Positions 12,648 through 22,036 of a stretch of 64,000 nucleotides of DNA are shown one piece after another. This stretch comes from Amphibacillus xylanus NBRC 15112. Lineage in GTDB: Bacteria > Bacillota > Bacilli > Bacillales > Amphibacillaceae. The DNA is taken from the NCBI RefSeq assembly GCF_000307165.1, contig NC_018704.1, forward strand, positions 1-64,000, in the 5' to 3' direction. Position 1 is the first letter of the stretch; each line of letters opens with the position of its first letter. The position numbers were made by a program, and so were the translations under genes. The notes beneath the pieces were generated by a model. It searched no databases and had not been told where the DNA came from. It worked only from the letters and a program-made list of their open reading frames with translations.

Positions 12648-13979
12648 TTGAGATATATTAAGAAAACTATTGTAAAATTAATTATTTTAACATTTCTATT
12701 AAGTATTTTTCAACCAAATTTATTAAAAGTGAATGCACAATCACTTAATATAGAAGCAGAATCAGCTATTTTAGTAGATGCAGAGACTGGTGAAATCCTT
12801 TTTGCGAAAAATGCCGATTTAAAGTTACCACCAGCAAGTATGACAAAAATGATGACTGAGTATTTAGTTTTAGAAGCAATAGAGACTGGCCAAATTAGTT
12901 GGGATACAACAACTTGGATTAGTGACTATGCCTATTCGATTTCAGCTAATAACTCTTTTTCAGGAATTGGTTTAAGACAAAATAAAGATTATACAGTTCG
13001 TCAATTGTATGAAGGAATGTCAATTATCTCTGATAATGCGACGACTATTGCACTTGCAGAGATGATTGCTGGTTCAGAAGGCGAATTTGTTAAAATGATG
13101 AATGCAAAAGGTCAAGAACTAGGATTAACTGATTTTGAATTTGTTAATTCAACAGGATTACCGAATTCTAGCTTAGGAGAAAACTATCCAGAGGGCACAG
13201 ATCCAAATGGTGATAATTTAATGTCTGCTCGTTCAGCGGCACTTTTAGCTTATCATTTAATTAATGATTATCCTGAAGTATTAGACTTTTCAAGTACGAT
13301 TACATCAGAATTAGATGATCAACCACTTGAAAACTTAAACTGGATGCTTCCGTGGAATAATACTAACTTCGCTCAATATTATGTTGAAGGCGTAGACGGT
13401 TTGAAAACAGGTTACACAGATGTAGCTGGTTACTGCTTTACTGGTACCGCAATTAGAGATGGACGTCGTTTAATTACTGTTGTGATGCGTGCGGATAGTT
13501 ATGGTTCACGCTTTAAAGAAACAGCTAAGCTATTAAACTACGGATTTGGAGAGTTTGAGAAACTTGAATTATATGAAGCTGGTTATCAATTGGCTGATTA
13601 TGAAACGGTAGAAGTAGCAAAAGGAAAAGAGGATGTTGTTAATATTGAGTTAGCTGATCCAATGTCTACTTTAGTTCGTTTTGGTGAAGAAGAATCTTAT
13701 TCAATTGAGTATATTTTAGATGAGACAAAATTAAATGAAGATGGAAAATTGGTTGCACCAATTGAAAAAGGTGAGAAAATTGGTGTAGCTAAATTAAACT
13801 ATAACGGAAATGCTGATTATGGCAATATCTTATCAGATCATGATGGACAGACAGTTGATTTGATTACGTCAGATAGCATTGAAAAAAATAATTGGTTTAT
13901 GTTAATGATTGGAGCAATTGGCGATTTCTTTGGTGAGCTATTCTCATCAGTTGCTGAATCAGTATCTAATTGGTTTTAA
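12648..13979 (+). CDS. dacA: D-alanyl-D-alanine carboxypeptidase (PBP5 type)
   Basis: DacA trims the terminal D-alanine of peptidoglycan stem peptides outside the membrane. The three active-site motifs are present: SMTK (in PPASMTKMM), SDN (in IISDNATT) and KTG (in LKTGYTD). An N-terminal signal sequence ends near VNA-QS. A PBP5 C-terminal beta domain is followed by a C-terminal amphipathic/hydrophobic anchor (FMLMIGAIGDFFGELF). ATG 12633 lies within the GGGGGGT ribosome site, so TTG 12648 is the likely start (443 residues). Its place after guaB is the same as in B. subtilis. Confidence 0.95.
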   Translation: MRYIKKTIVKLIILTFLLSIFQPNLLKVNAQSLNIEAESAILVDAETGEILFAKNADLKLPPASMTKMMTEYLVLEAIETGQISWDTTTWISDYAYSISANNSFSGIGLRQNKDYTVRQLYEGMSIISDNATTIALAEMIAGSEGEFVKMMNAKGQELGLTDFEFVNSTGLPNSSLGENYPEGTDPNGDNLMSARSAALLAYHLINDYPEVLDFSSTITSELDDQPLENLNWMLPWNNTNFAQYYVEGVDGLKTGYTDVAGYCFTGTAIRDGRRLITVVMRADSYGSRFKETAKLLNYGFGEFEKLELYEAGYQLADYETVEVAKGKEDVVNIELADPMSTLVRFGEEESYSIEYILDETKLNEDGKLVAPIEKGEKIGVAKLNYNGNADYGNILSDHDGQTVDLITSDSIEKNNWFMLMIGAIGDFFGELFSSVAESVSNWF

Positions 13980-13986
13980 TTAATAG

Positions 13987-14028
13987 AGGTTCAAGAGTAG
14001 CAATTATACTTTACTCTTGGACCTTTTT
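13987..14028 (+). terminator. Terminator after dacA
   Basis: AGGTTCAAGAGTA (13987-13999) pairs with TACTCTTGGACCT (14012-14024) with one wobble and is followed by TTTT. Confidence 0.85.
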
Positions 14029-14156
14029 ATTAAAACAAATTTATTAACTTGCGTTCATACAGAAGGTAATATAAAATATTAGCTAACTAAAAATTTGAAA
14101 TTTCAATTAATTTAAATAATTTAGTAGTTAGTAAATAATTTAGGGGGAAAATAAAC

Positions 14157-15014
14157 ATGGCAGGAAAAGTTGATTTTAGAAATGGTGGCGTCATCATGGA
14201 CGTTGTTAATGCAGAGCAAGCAAAAATCGCAGAACAAGCAGGAGCGGTAGCTGTTATGGCATTAGAAAGGGTACCTTCAGATATTCGTGCTGCAGGTGGT
14301 GTTGCCCGAATGGCTGATCCAACAATTATCGAGGAGGTTGTCAATGCTGTCTCGATCCCTGTAATGGCTAAAGCTCGAATTGGTCATATTGTTGAAGCAC
14401 GTGTATTAGAAGCACTAGGCGTTGATTACATCGATGAGAGTGAAGTATTGACTCCTGCTGATGACGTATTTCATTTAAATAAGCGAGATTTTTCAGTACC
14501 GTTTGTTACTGGATGTCGAAATCTGGGAGAGGCAGCTCGTCGAATTGGTGAAGGTAGCTCAATGCTACGAACGAAAGGTGAACCAGGTACAGGTAATATT
14601 GTCGAAGCGGTTCGTCACTTAAGACAGGTTAATGCAGAGGTAAACAAATTAATTCATATGTCAATTGATGAAGTGATGGTATACGCAAGAGATCTCGGAG
14701 CTCCTTATGAAGTGTTACTAAAAATTAGAGAAGAAGGACGCTTACCAGTTGCGAATTTTGCGGCAGGTGGTGTGGCTACTCCAGCTGATGCGGCACTAAT
14801 GATGGAATTAGGTGCAGATGGTGTGTTTGTAGGATCAGGAATATTTAAATCGGAAAACCCTGAAAAATTTGCTAAGGCAATTGTTCAAGCCACTGAAAAT
14901 TATCAAGATTATCAGTTAATTGCAAATGTCTCTAAAGGATTAGGTGAAGCTATGAAGGGACTTGAAATGAGCACATTAACTGTCGACCAAAGAATGCAAG
15001 ATCGTAGTGAATAA
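14157..15014 (+). CDS. pdxS: Pyridoxal 5'-phosphate synthase subunit PdxS
   Basis: PdxS builds pyridoxal phosphate from ribose 5-phosphate, glyceraldehyde 3-phosphate and ammonia. The two working lysines are visible: K72 (VMAKARIGH) and K140 ([10 protein letters not shown]), with D15 (GVIMDVV). The protein is 285 residues, about nine fewer at the N terminus than B. subtilis PdxS. The ATG behind TAGGGGGAAA supports this start. A possible promoter is TTGCGT (14049-14054), 17 bases, TAAAAT. The glutaminase partner pdxT, normally the next gene, is absent: only a T-box leader separates pdxS from serS. Confidence 0.97.
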   Translation: MAGKVDFRNGGVIMDVVNAEQAKIAEQAGAVAVMALERVPSDIRAAGGVARMADPTIIEEVVNAVSIPVMAKARIGHIVEARVLEALGVDYIDESEVLTPADDVFHLNKRDFSVPFVTGCRNLGEAARRIGEGSSMLRTKGEPGTGNIVEAVRHLRQVNAEVNKLIHMSIDEVMVYARDLGAPYEVLLKIREEGRLPVANFAAGGVATPADAALMMELGADGVFVGSGIFKSENPEKFAKAIVQATENYQDYQLIANVSKGLGEAMKGLEMSTLTVDQRMQDRSE

Positions 15015-15089
15015 TTTTTATTACAGACTTGCATCTAGCACTACTTTTAGTTATGATAAATTAAAATTGTTTAATATATATAATGCGTT

Positions 15090-15316
15090 GAGAGGAAGTA
15101 GTAATTATTTTTTCAACTTTAGCGAGCTGATGGATGGTGAAAATCAGTGTGGAAAAATAGTGAATCCGTCCTTTGAGTGATATGTGGTAAAAAACATGTC
15201 CGGTTTAATCACCGTTATCTGAAATCAAGCTGGGGGATTTTTTTATCTCCAATCAGGGTGGTATCGCGGGAGTAGCTCTCGTCCCTATATTTATTTAGGG
15301 ACGAGAGTTTTTTGTC
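15090..15316 (+). promoter_or_regulatory. Serine T-box leader of serS
   Basis: This is a tRNA-sensing leader. The T-box core AGGGTGGTATCGCGG is at 15255-15269. The terminator follows: CTCTCGTCCCT (15276-15286) with AGGGACGAGAG (15297-15307), then TTTTTT. In stem I the likely specifier is UCC (serine) at 15169-15171, before CTTTGAG-type sequence. A -10 TATAAT at 15079-15084 fits a start near 15090. When tRNA-Ser is uncharged, its CCA end pairs with the T-box bulge and prevents termination. The 5' end is approximate. Confidence 0.93.
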
Positions 15317-15360
15317 TATTTATTTAATAAAACAACATCAATATTAAAGGAGGAAATCTG

Positions 15361-16635
15361 ATGTTAGATATTAAGTTATTACGTCAAAATTTTCAAGAAG
15401 TGAAACAAAAACTACAGGCTCGTGGAGAGGATTTATCTGATTTAGAGCAATTTGAAGCGGTTGATCAAAGACGAAGAGAATTAATTGCAAAATCAGAAGT
15501 ACTAAAGGCAAAACGAAATGATGTGTCAAAGGAAATTGCTCAATTAAAGAGAGAAAAACAAGATGCTGAAGCGATGATTCTAGAAATGCGTACTGTCGGT
15601 GATGAAATCAAGACAATCGACGACGAATTAAAGGATTTAGATGAAAAGCTAAATAAAATCATGTATTCAATCCCTAATATCCCACATGAATCAACACCAA
15701 TTGGAGAAACGGAAGATGATAACGTTGTGACAAGAACCTGGGGAGACGTTGTTAAACCAAATTTTGAGCAAAAACCACATTGGGAGCTAGCAACAGATTT
15801 AGACATTTTAGATTTTGAACGAGCTGCAAAAACAACTGGAAGTCGATTTGTATTTTATAAAGGCTTAGGTGCTCGATTAGAGCGTGCATTGTTAAACTTT
15901 ATGATGGATCTTCATTCAGATGAACATGGATATCAAGAAATGCTTCCACCTTATCTGGTAAACCGTACAAGCATGATTGGTACAGGACAACTACCTAAAT
16001 TTGAAGAAGATGCATTTAAAATCGAAGATTGGGAGTATTTCTTAGTGCCGACTGCAGAAGTACCGGTAACAAATTATTTACGTGAGGAAATTTTATCTGT
16101 AGATGATTTACCACAAAAATTTGTAGCCTATAGTGCATCATTCCGTTCTGAAGCAGGTTCAGCTGGTCGTGATACGAGAGGTTTAATCCGTCAACACCAA
16201 TTTAATAAAGTTGAACTCGTTCAATTTGTTAAACCCGAGGATTCATATAAAGCACTAGAAGAATTAACAGGGCACGCTGAGAAAGTTTTACAATTACTAG
16301 AATTACCTTATCGCGTGATGAGTATGTGTACAGCAGACTTAGGCTTTACAGCAGCGAAGAAATACGATATTGAAGTATGGATGCCAAGTAATGATACGTA
16401 TAGGGAGATTTCATCATGTTCAAACTTTGAAGCTTTCCAAGCAAGAAGAGCAAATATTCGTTTTCGCCGTGAAGACAATGGTAAACCAGAATTTGTCCAC
16501 ACATTAAATGGTTCTGGATTAGCGATTGGTCGAACAGTAGCTGCAATTTTAGAAAATTATCAAAACGCTGATGGATCAGTGACCATTCCAAAAGTGTTAC
16601 AACCGTATATGGGTGGGAAAGAAGTCATTAAGTAA
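15361..16635 (+). CDS. serS: Seryl-tRNA synthetase
   Basis: SerS charges tRNA-Ser with serine. The 424-residue class II enzyme has the N-terminal antiparallel coiled coil (about 28-105), which grips the long variable arm. It also has motif 2 ([21 protein letters not shown]) and motif 3 ([19 protein letters not shown]). It starts with ATG behind AAAGGAGGAAA and is controlled by the serine T-box upstream. A tRNA-Ser gene lies about 1.1 kb downstream. The dck/dgk nucleoside kinases that follow in B. subtilis are missing. Confidence 0.98.
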   Translation: MLDIKLLRQNFQEVKQKLQARGEDLSDLEQFEAVDQRRRELIAKSEVLKAKRNDVSKEIAQLKREKQDAEAMILEMRTVGDEIKTIDDELKDLDEKLNKIMYSIPNIPHESTPIGETEDDNVVTRTWGDVVKPNFEQKPHWELATDLDILDFERAAKTTGSRFVFYKGLGARLERALLNFMMDLHSDEHGYQEMLPPYLVNRTSMIGTGQLPKFEEDAFKIEDWEYFLVPTAEVPVTNYLREEILSVDDLPQKFVAYSASFRSEAGSAGRDTRGLIRQHQFNKVELVQFVKPEDSYKALEELTGHAEKVLQLLELPYRVMSMCTADLGFTAAKKYDIEVWMPSNDTYREISSCSNFEAFQARRANIRFRREDNGKPEFVHTLNGSGLAIGRTVAAILENYQNADGSVTIPKVLQPYMGGKEVIK

Positions 16636-16717
16636 TTTATACTTAATTGTGCTAATATTGGATGTGAATGTAGTATTATGTAGCTGCAATGACTGATTCA
16701 ATAAAGGAGAAGCGATC

Positions 16718-17635
16718 ATGAGAAAAATCAAACTTGGAACAAGTGATTTAGACGTAAGTGTTATTGGTTTAGGCTGTATGCGAATGAACGGATTGTCGAA
16801 TCAAGAAGCAAATCGTGTCATTCAAAATGCACTAGACTTAGGGATTAACTTTTTTGATCATGCAGATCTATATGGACAAGGAAAATCTGAAGAAATTTTT
16901 GCAGAAGCCATCGATATGAATCCATCAATTCGCGAAAAAATGGTTATTCAAACGAAGTGTGGGATTCGTAATGGTTACTATGATTTTTCAAAAGAACATA
17001 TTTTAAATTCTGTTGAAGGTAGTTTAAAACGACTAAAAACAGATTATATAGATGTATTTTTATTACACCGCCCGGATGCATTAATGGAACCAGAAGAAAT
17101 AGCAGAGGCATTCGATGAGCTCTATCAAAGTGGTAAGGTTCGTCACTTTGGCGTTAGTAACCATACGCCTTATCAAATAGAATTGCTAAAAAAATATCTT
17201 AATCAAGACTTAATTGCGAATCAACTCCAACTAAGTTTAATGTTCACCCCAATGATTGATGAGGGAATCAATATGAACATGGAAGATAAACCAGCATATG
17301 TGAGAACTGATGGCATTTTAGATTACAGTCGACTTCATGATATGACCATTCAGCCTTGGTCCCCATTCCAGTATGGTTTCTTTGAAGGTGTATTTATCGA
17401 TCATGAAAAATTCCCTGAAGTCAATCAAAAACTTCAACACTATGCAGATAAATATGGTGTTACGAAAACGACGATTGCTACTGCTTGGTTATTACGTCAC
17501 CCTGCAAAAATGCAACCAATCGTTGGTACAATGAATACAGATAGACTAAAGGAAATTGCTAAAGCATCTGACATTAACTTGCTTAGAGAAGAATGGTATG
17601 ATCTTTATCGTGCTGCAGGTAATCGATTACCATAA
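16718..17635 (+). CDS. Aldo/keto reductase (YdhF-like)
   Basis: A 305-residue NADPH-dependent oxidoreductase of the AKR superfamily with an (alpha/beta)8 barrel. The catalytic tetrad is visible: Asp and Tyr in FFDHADLYGQGKSEEIF, Lys in VIQTKCGIR and His in FLLHRPDALMEPEE. The nucleotide-binding end includes PIVGTMNTDRLKEI. Its closest described relatives are the YdhF/YtbE-type reductases, whose natural substrate is usually unknown. It has its own AAGGAG ribosome site and no evident operon partner. It stands where B. subtilis has dck/dgk. Confidence 0.88.
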   Translation: MRKIKLGTSDLDVSVIGLGCMRMNGLSNQEANRVIQNALDLGINFFDHADLYGQGKSEEIFAEAIDMNPSIREKMVIQTKCGIRNGYYDFSKEHILNSVEGSLKRLKTDYIDVFLLHRPDALMEPEEIAEAFDELYQSGKVRHFGVSNHTPYQIELLKKYLNQDLIANQLQLSLMFTPMIDEGINMNMEDKPAYVRTDGILDYSRLHDMTIQPWSPFQYGFFEGVFIDHEKFPEVNQKLQHYADKYGVTKTTIATAWLLRHPAKMQPIVGTMNTDRLKEIAKASDINLLREEWYDLYRAAGNRLP

Positions 17636-17699
17636 ATCTATTCCATATTAATAAAAAGATAAGAATATGAAAAAAAGTAAAAAAAATTGCTAATAAATA

Positions 17700-17728
17700 T
17701 TGACAAGTATAATTAGAACTGATAATAT
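17700..17728 (+). promoter_or_regulatory. SigA promoter of tRNA-Ser
   Basis: An exact TTGACA (17700-17705), a 17-base spacer and TAATAT (17723-17728) place transcription start about 14 bases before the tRNA. Confidence 0.85.
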
Positions 17729-17748
17729 AAACTTTGTCGTCAGTTCAC

Positions 17749-17841
17749 GGAGGAATACCCAAGCCCGGCTGAAGGGATCGGTCTTGAAAACCGACAGGGG
17801 CTTCACGGCCCGCGGGGGTTCGAATCCCTCTTCCTCCGCCA
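17749..17841 (+). tRNA. tRNA-Ser (anticodon UGA)
   Basis: The acceptor arm GGAGGAA pairs with TTCCTCC. The anticodon loop CTTGAAA reads UGA (serine). A long class II variable arm, a TTCGAAT T-loop and an encoded CCA end are present. At 93 bases it is typical for serine tRNAs. It stands alone between its promoter and a terminator. Confidence 0.97.
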
Positions 17842-17872
17842 TAATTATACAATTTATTAGACGATATAAATA

Positions 17873-17908
17873 AAACTTAGCTAAGATCATTTAGCTAAGT
17901 TTTTTTGT
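17873..17908. terminator. Bidirectional terminator between tRNA-Ser and the ger operon
   Basis: AACTTAGCTAA (17875-17885) pairs perfectly with TTAGCTAAGTT (17891-17901). A T run follows on the plus strand, and A residues before the stem give a T run on the minus strand, so it can end both the tRNA and the minus-strand germination operon. Confidence 0.85.
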
Positions 17909-18076
17909 TTAATAATGTAGGAATATTAAACTTAATGTCGCAAGTATGACAGCTAGATTGAGTACAATAACGGCTGATATTCCTAATTTGTTTTTATTAT
18001 CTTTAAGGTGTAAGCATAGATGTATACAATAATAGGTTAAATAGATCGTTGCGATGATAAATAAAAAGGAAACCAT
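17909..18076 (-). CDS. Small two-helix protein, probable germinant-receptor D subunit
   Basis: This 55-codon frame begins 1 base after the stop of the gerC-type gene and ends at the terminator. It encodes two hydrophobic helices (about residues 3-23 and 31-54) joined by a short charged turn (LKDNKNK). Many Bacillus gerA-type operons have a small fourth gene for a protein of about 55-75 residues with two membrane helices (the D subunit), which adjusts germinant response. Size, topology and position all fit. The ribosome site (GAGTGA) is weak, suggesting coupling to the upstream gene. Sequence alone cannot prove the assignment. Confidence 0.7.
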   Translation of the reverse strand: MVSFLFIIATIYLTYYCIHLCLHLKDNKNKLGISAVIVLNLAVILATLSLIFLHY

Positions 18077-18077
18077 A

Positions 18078-19319
18078 TTAATCACTCAATTCATTAAGAT
18101 TAGTATCATAAATTGATTTTCCAAACTCAAGCCTCTCTATTTTAAAACGGACATTAATCTCAGCGTTTGGATAAATTTCGCCTTGCCAATCTGCCTTTTC
18201 ATAGCTAGGTATGTCTTTGAATAATCTTCTAATATATAGTGATAGATAAAATGGATCACCTTTATATTCTTTTTGTGTTTTCTCAATAAATTTATGACTA
18301 GTTGTAGTGAAATAATTTTCTAATGCTTTTAATAATATCAACTCTAACTCACCATTTGATGAATAATTCACCATACTAGGTACAGCGAGAACTTCAAAGT
18401 CAAAAGGAACAAGGATATCAAATTTTGCATGATTAGTATTTGCATCATAGTATACTGAAACCTTAGGATCTTTCTTTTTAACAAAACTCCCAGAGATTGA
18501 GTAATTTGGCTCTATTGGATCAGCAATTGCTGCAATTAAATCATCCATCTTAGTTGTTTTATTTAAAATATTAACTATTCTCGTTTCTTCTCCAGTTAAA
18601 ACATCAATCATCTTACCATTCTTAAAAACAGCTGAACCAATAAATTGTGCTGGGTTTCCCCCAGTTTGAACAATTTCTCCAGCAATTTTTTCAATTGATT
18701 TTTTCTTAAGGTCTTCTTGTTCTTGAATTGTTGTCCCGTACATTGCTAAGAATAATCTATCCTTCCCTTCAGTAACCTGGAAAAAACGATGAAAATCAGC
18801 AAAAGCTGTCACACCAGTTTCCTGAACTCGGGAGATCATAAACTGGAAGTACCGATTTGGTTTTGATTCAAGTCCATGATCAATACTCCTTAAAAATTGC
18901 TCGGCATTCTCTCTTGAAACGATAATTTGGATATTACGCTGGATTTTGGCTGTTCTTGTGGCAGGTTGAATAACGCGAATAAAATCACCGGCCCTAGCAA
19001 GTTGTTCTGAGACAACAATAACTAATGTATGATCTAAATTAACCTTTTTTGTTAAGAAGTCATTTGCAATATCAGTTGCGGTAATAATATCTGTGCTAGG
19101 AATTGAGACGACTTGATCCGGTGTCTGACCACTTCCTTCAGCAGGATCAGAGGAGATAGGATTAGCAATTTGAAATGTAAATTGGTATATTCCTTCTTGT
19201 TCCGTTTGATCAATTCCAATCGCAATGACATATGATTGTTTTTCTAATTCAATTATGTCTTCGCAACCAACTAGTAAAATAACTAAAAATAATTGACTAA
19301 GTAATGTGAGACTTCTCAT
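18078..19319 (-). CDS. Spore germination lipoprotein, Ger(x)C family
   Basis: The C subunit of a GerA-type nutrient receptor, anchored by lipid on the outer face of the spore inner membrane. The 413-residue protein has a signal peptide ending in the lipobox LLVGC, with the lipidated cysteine near residue 19, followed by the GerAC domains. It overlaps the B-subunit gene by four bases (ATGA), indicating translational coupling. Which nutrient the receptor senses cannot be told from sequence. Confidence 0.93.
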   Translation of the reverse strand: MRSLTLLSQLFLVILLVGCEDIIELEKQSYVIAIGIDQTEQEGIYQFTFQIANPISSDPAEGSGQTPDQVVSIPSTDIITATDIANDFLTKKVNLDHTLVIVVSEQLARAGDFIRVIQPATRTAKIQRNIQIIVSRENAEQFLRSIDHGLESKPNRYFQFMISRVQETGVTAFADFHRFFQVTEGKDRLFLAMYGTTIQEQEDLKKKSIEKIAGEIVQTGGNPAQFIGSAVFKNGKMIDVLTGEETRIVNILNKTTKMDDLIAAIADPIEPNYSISGSFVKKKDPKVSVYYDANTNHAKFDILVPFDFEVLAVPSMVNYSSNGELELILLKALENYFTTTSHKFIEKTQKEYKGDPFYLSLYIRRLFKDIPSYEKADWQGEIYPNAEINVRFKIERLEFGKSIYDTNLNELSD

Positions 19320-20410
19320 TTTGAGCCCCCCTTTTTATCTTTAAAGAAGTGAGAGAATAATAATAAAAAAGGAAAAGCCCACATGAAAATAGTTAATAAG
19401 TCGTAATATTCATCATGATAAAGAGACTCGACAATCGTTGCATTTGATGGTAATAAACCAATGATCATGAGTAAAAAACCAATAGGTAAGATAAGCAATT
19501 CAAATTGTGTAATATTAAAAACAGCACCAAATAACCAGGAAATTAAATAAAGTAATAATATAACGCGTATAAATAACGCTAATAACCAAAAGAACAAGAA
19601 AAATGTTTCAATATTGGTGAAAAAATCACCAATCCTAACATATTGCGTAATTTCGTGAAATGGGAATGGGGTTGTTTCAATAGAATTATAATCAAAAAAG
19701 CTTGTGTAAATAAAAAATACAAATATTATTTGAATGACTGATATGATAAGACCAATTATACCTCCTTTATAGAAATCTTTAGGTTTTCGAACAGCTGGTA
19801 ACATCATTAGAAGTAGAATAAAACTAGAAAATAGTGAGCTTTTTAGAAATCCTTCACGAAAGACTTGGGACATACCTGTACCGAAAATAGGAAAAATTTG
19901 ATCTGGTACAATTGATGGGTAAATTAAAATTATTAATATCGCTATTGATACTAAGAAAAAAGGTAAAAATAATTTTGCTGTGTAGCCGATAACCTTAATT
20001 CCTTTTATTGATCCATAAATACTTACAATTGTTAATAAAGCGAATATCACGACAATTGGAGACTGCTCAAAGTAAAGTATTTTAATTTGTCCCACGTAGC
20101 TCCTCTTTTCAAATGCAATAATAAAGAAGGCTAAAAGAAATAACATAACTCCTAATATTTTCCCGAAAAATCCACCTAACAATTCTTCAAATAGATCAAC
20201 GAGATGCTCTGCCTCATAGCGATGCATGAGATATAACAGAATGATGATAGGCGGTAACATACTAATAAATGATATGAGTGGTACATACCAAAAGGCATTT
20301 TTAGTTTGTTGTGCAATTAAAGAAGGTGTCGTATCAGTAATAACCATGGAGATTAAGATATTGGTTAGACAAAACACCTCAAATGAAGAGAGTTTGCTAT
20401 TTACTTTCAA
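19316..20410 (-). CDS. Spore germination permease-like protein, GerAB family
   Basis: The B subunit of the germinant receptor, an amino-acid-permease-like membrane protein of 364 residues with about ten hydrophobic helices. In GerA-type receptors the B subunit binds the nutrient. The start is TTG behind AAGGAGTG. It lies 8 bases after the A-subunit gene and overlaps the C-subunit gene by four bases. Confidence 0.93.
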   Translation of the reverse strand: MKVNSKLSSFEVFCLTNILISMVITDTTPSLIAQQTKNAFWYVPLISFISMLPPIIILLYLMHRYEAEHLVDLFEELLGGFFGKILGVMLFLLAFFIIAFEKRSYVGQIKILYFEQSPIVVIFALLTIVSIYGSIKGIKVIGYTAKLFLPFFLVSIAILIILIYPSIVPDQIFPIFGTGMSQVFREGFLKSSLFSSFILLLMMLPAVRKPKDFYKGGIIGLIISVIQIIFVFFIYTSFFDYNSIETTPFPFHEITQYVRIGDFFTNIETFFLFFWLLALFIRVILLLYLISWLFGAVFNITQFELLILPIGFLLMIIGLLPSNATIVESLYHDEYYDLLTIFMWAFPFLLLFSHFFKDKKGGSK

Positions 20411-20418
20411 TTATATTT

Positions 20419-21891
20419 TCACTCCTTCTTATTGTGACTTCCCTTTTTTAAATCTTTTGGTAATAGGTAGTGTGGTCTCCACTTTTCATCTCTTAGTGGT
20501 TTTCTAAAATATGTGTCCGCATTTGATTGATAGCTTGGTGCTAATGGTGCGAAGTATGGGACACCAAATGATTTTATGGAAGCAGCGTACATTAATAATA
20601 TGGTCAGTGCTAGTACTAGGCTGTATACGCCATGAATGATTGCAGCAAAGATAAGCACAAAACGGGTCATTCTAACGGTAAAGTTAAAACTAGGATCACT
20701 AATTGCAAATGATGTTAACCCAGATAATGCGGAGATAATGACAATAATCGGACTTATAATATTTGCCTCTACTGCAGCTTGTCCCAGTATTAAAGCTCCT
20801 ACAATACCAATTGTAGGCCCTAAAGGATTAGGGATTCGCACTCCTGCTTCTCGAATCAATTCAAATGCCAGCTCCATAATTAAAACTTCTAAAAACAAAG
20901 GTAATGGTACTTTATCTCTTGCTGAAGCAATCGCTAATAATAAATCAACTGGAATCAATTCACTATGGAAATTTGCTAATGCAATATAACTGGCTGACAC
21001 CATAGTAGTAATAAAAAGAGAAATAAATCGAATTAATCTAGCAAAGTTACTAAAGAGAAAACGCGAATAACGGTCTTCGATATTGTGAAAGAAATCCCAG
21101 AATGTGATTGGAACAATTAAACATGCTGCCGAGCTCTCCATTAAGATAATGACGTGACCACGATTAATATACGAACAAGCATTGTCTGGTCTTTCGGTAT
21201 ATAAAATTGTAGGGAAAAGAGAAAGAGGGCGTTCTTCAATATACTGTTCTAATAATTCAATGTTTTGAACAGTGTCTACTTTAATATCATTAATACGTGA
21301 GCGAATATCAGCTAATAAATCTTCATTAACCAAATCTTTAATATACATGAGTTGAACATCTTGCTTTGAACGCTCGCCTACATGTTGTACTTCTATAACG
21401 AGATTTTCATTTCGTATTCGTTTTCGAATTAGGGAAATATTAACATGAATTGATTCAGTGAAAGCCTCCTTTGGCCCACGGATGACACTTTCATTTTCAG
21501 ATTGACCAATACTACGATGTTGAAAGTCAGAAACATCAACTGTATACGCCTGTTTTGAACCATCAATAAAAAGGATGACTTTTCCGCTCGTCACATTTTG
21601 ACTAATCTCATCGTGATTAGTGATAACTTCGATAGATTCAGCTGTTACAATATTAATAATTGTTTTACCGTCCTGTTCAAGTAGAGGCTGAATAATTGAG
21701 CGTTCAATTTTATCACTATTAACAAGAGAGGCGTAATAACAGAGAGCAATTGTTTTTTGATTATATTTTGCTTCTATCATTCTAATAGCAAAATCATTAT
21801 TCACTTGATAACTAAAATGATTTTTTATTTTATCAATATTTACAGATAAGTCTTCACTTATTGTGTTATGTGTCTTTTTATTTCTTAGCAT
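20419..21891 (-). CDS. Spore germination protein, GerAA family
   Basis: The A subunit of the germinant receptor (490 residues). A soluble N-terminal domain of about 250 residues is followed by a membrane domain with about five helices and the conserved segment RIPNPLGPTIGIVGALILGQAAV. A soluble tail rich in charged residues ends the protein. Family work suggests this subunit contributes to an ion channel opened by germinants. The frame extends to GTG 21900, but GAGGTGG lies just before ATG 21891. A SigG-type promoter precedes the operon. Confidence 0.94.
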   Translation of the reverse strand: MLRNKKTHNTISEDLSVNIDKIKNHFSYQVNNDFAIRMIEAKYNQKTIALCYYASLVNSDKIERSIIQPLLEQDGKTIINIVTAESIEVITNHDEISQNVTSGKVILFIDGSKQAYTVDVSDFQHRSIGQSENESVIRGPKEAFTESIHVNISLIRKRIRNENLVIEVQHVGERSKQDVQLMYIKDLVNEDLLADIRSRINDIKVDTVQNIELLEQYIEERPLSLFPTILYTERPDNACSYINRGHVIILMESSAACLIVPITFWDFFHNIEDRYSRFLFSNFARLIRFISLFITTMVSASYIALANFHSELIPVDLLLAIASARDKVPLPLFLEVLIMELAFELIREAGVRIPNPLGPTIGIVGALILGQAAVEANIISPIIVIISALSGLTSFAISDPSFNFTVRMTRFVLIFAAIIHGVYSLVLALTILLMYAASIKSFGVPYFAPLAPSYQSNADTYFRKPLRDEKWRPHYLLPKDLKKGSHNKKE

Positions 21892-21914
21892 AGAAACCAC
21901 CTCATTTACGACAT

Positions 21915-21945
21915 TAGTTTGAGTGGTTCCAATGGTTTTTATACT
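21915..21945 (-). promoter_or_regulatory. SigG-type promoter of the germinant receptor operon
   Basis: Read on the minus strand, AGTATA (21940-21945), an 18-base spacer and CAAACTA (21915-21921) match the forespore SigG pattern (GNATA, 17-18, CATNNTA) with one mismatch in the -10. gerA-type operons are SigG-dependent in B. subtilis. Confidence 0.65.
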
Positions 21946-22007
21946 AAAATATCGAGTTATATTGCTGTAAAATTGAATATTGATGTATTTATTCGGATAA
22001 TAGTTTA

Positions 22008-22031
22008 CCCCACTTCAAACTAGAAGTGGGG
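22008..22031 (-). terminator. Hairpin after sleL
   Basis: CCCCACTTC (22008-22016) pairs perfectly with GAAGTGGGG (22023-22031). The T run is poor on both strands, so it may be a terminator or only an mRNA 3'-end stabiliser for sleL. Confidence 0.5.
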
Positions 22032-22036
22032 TGATC

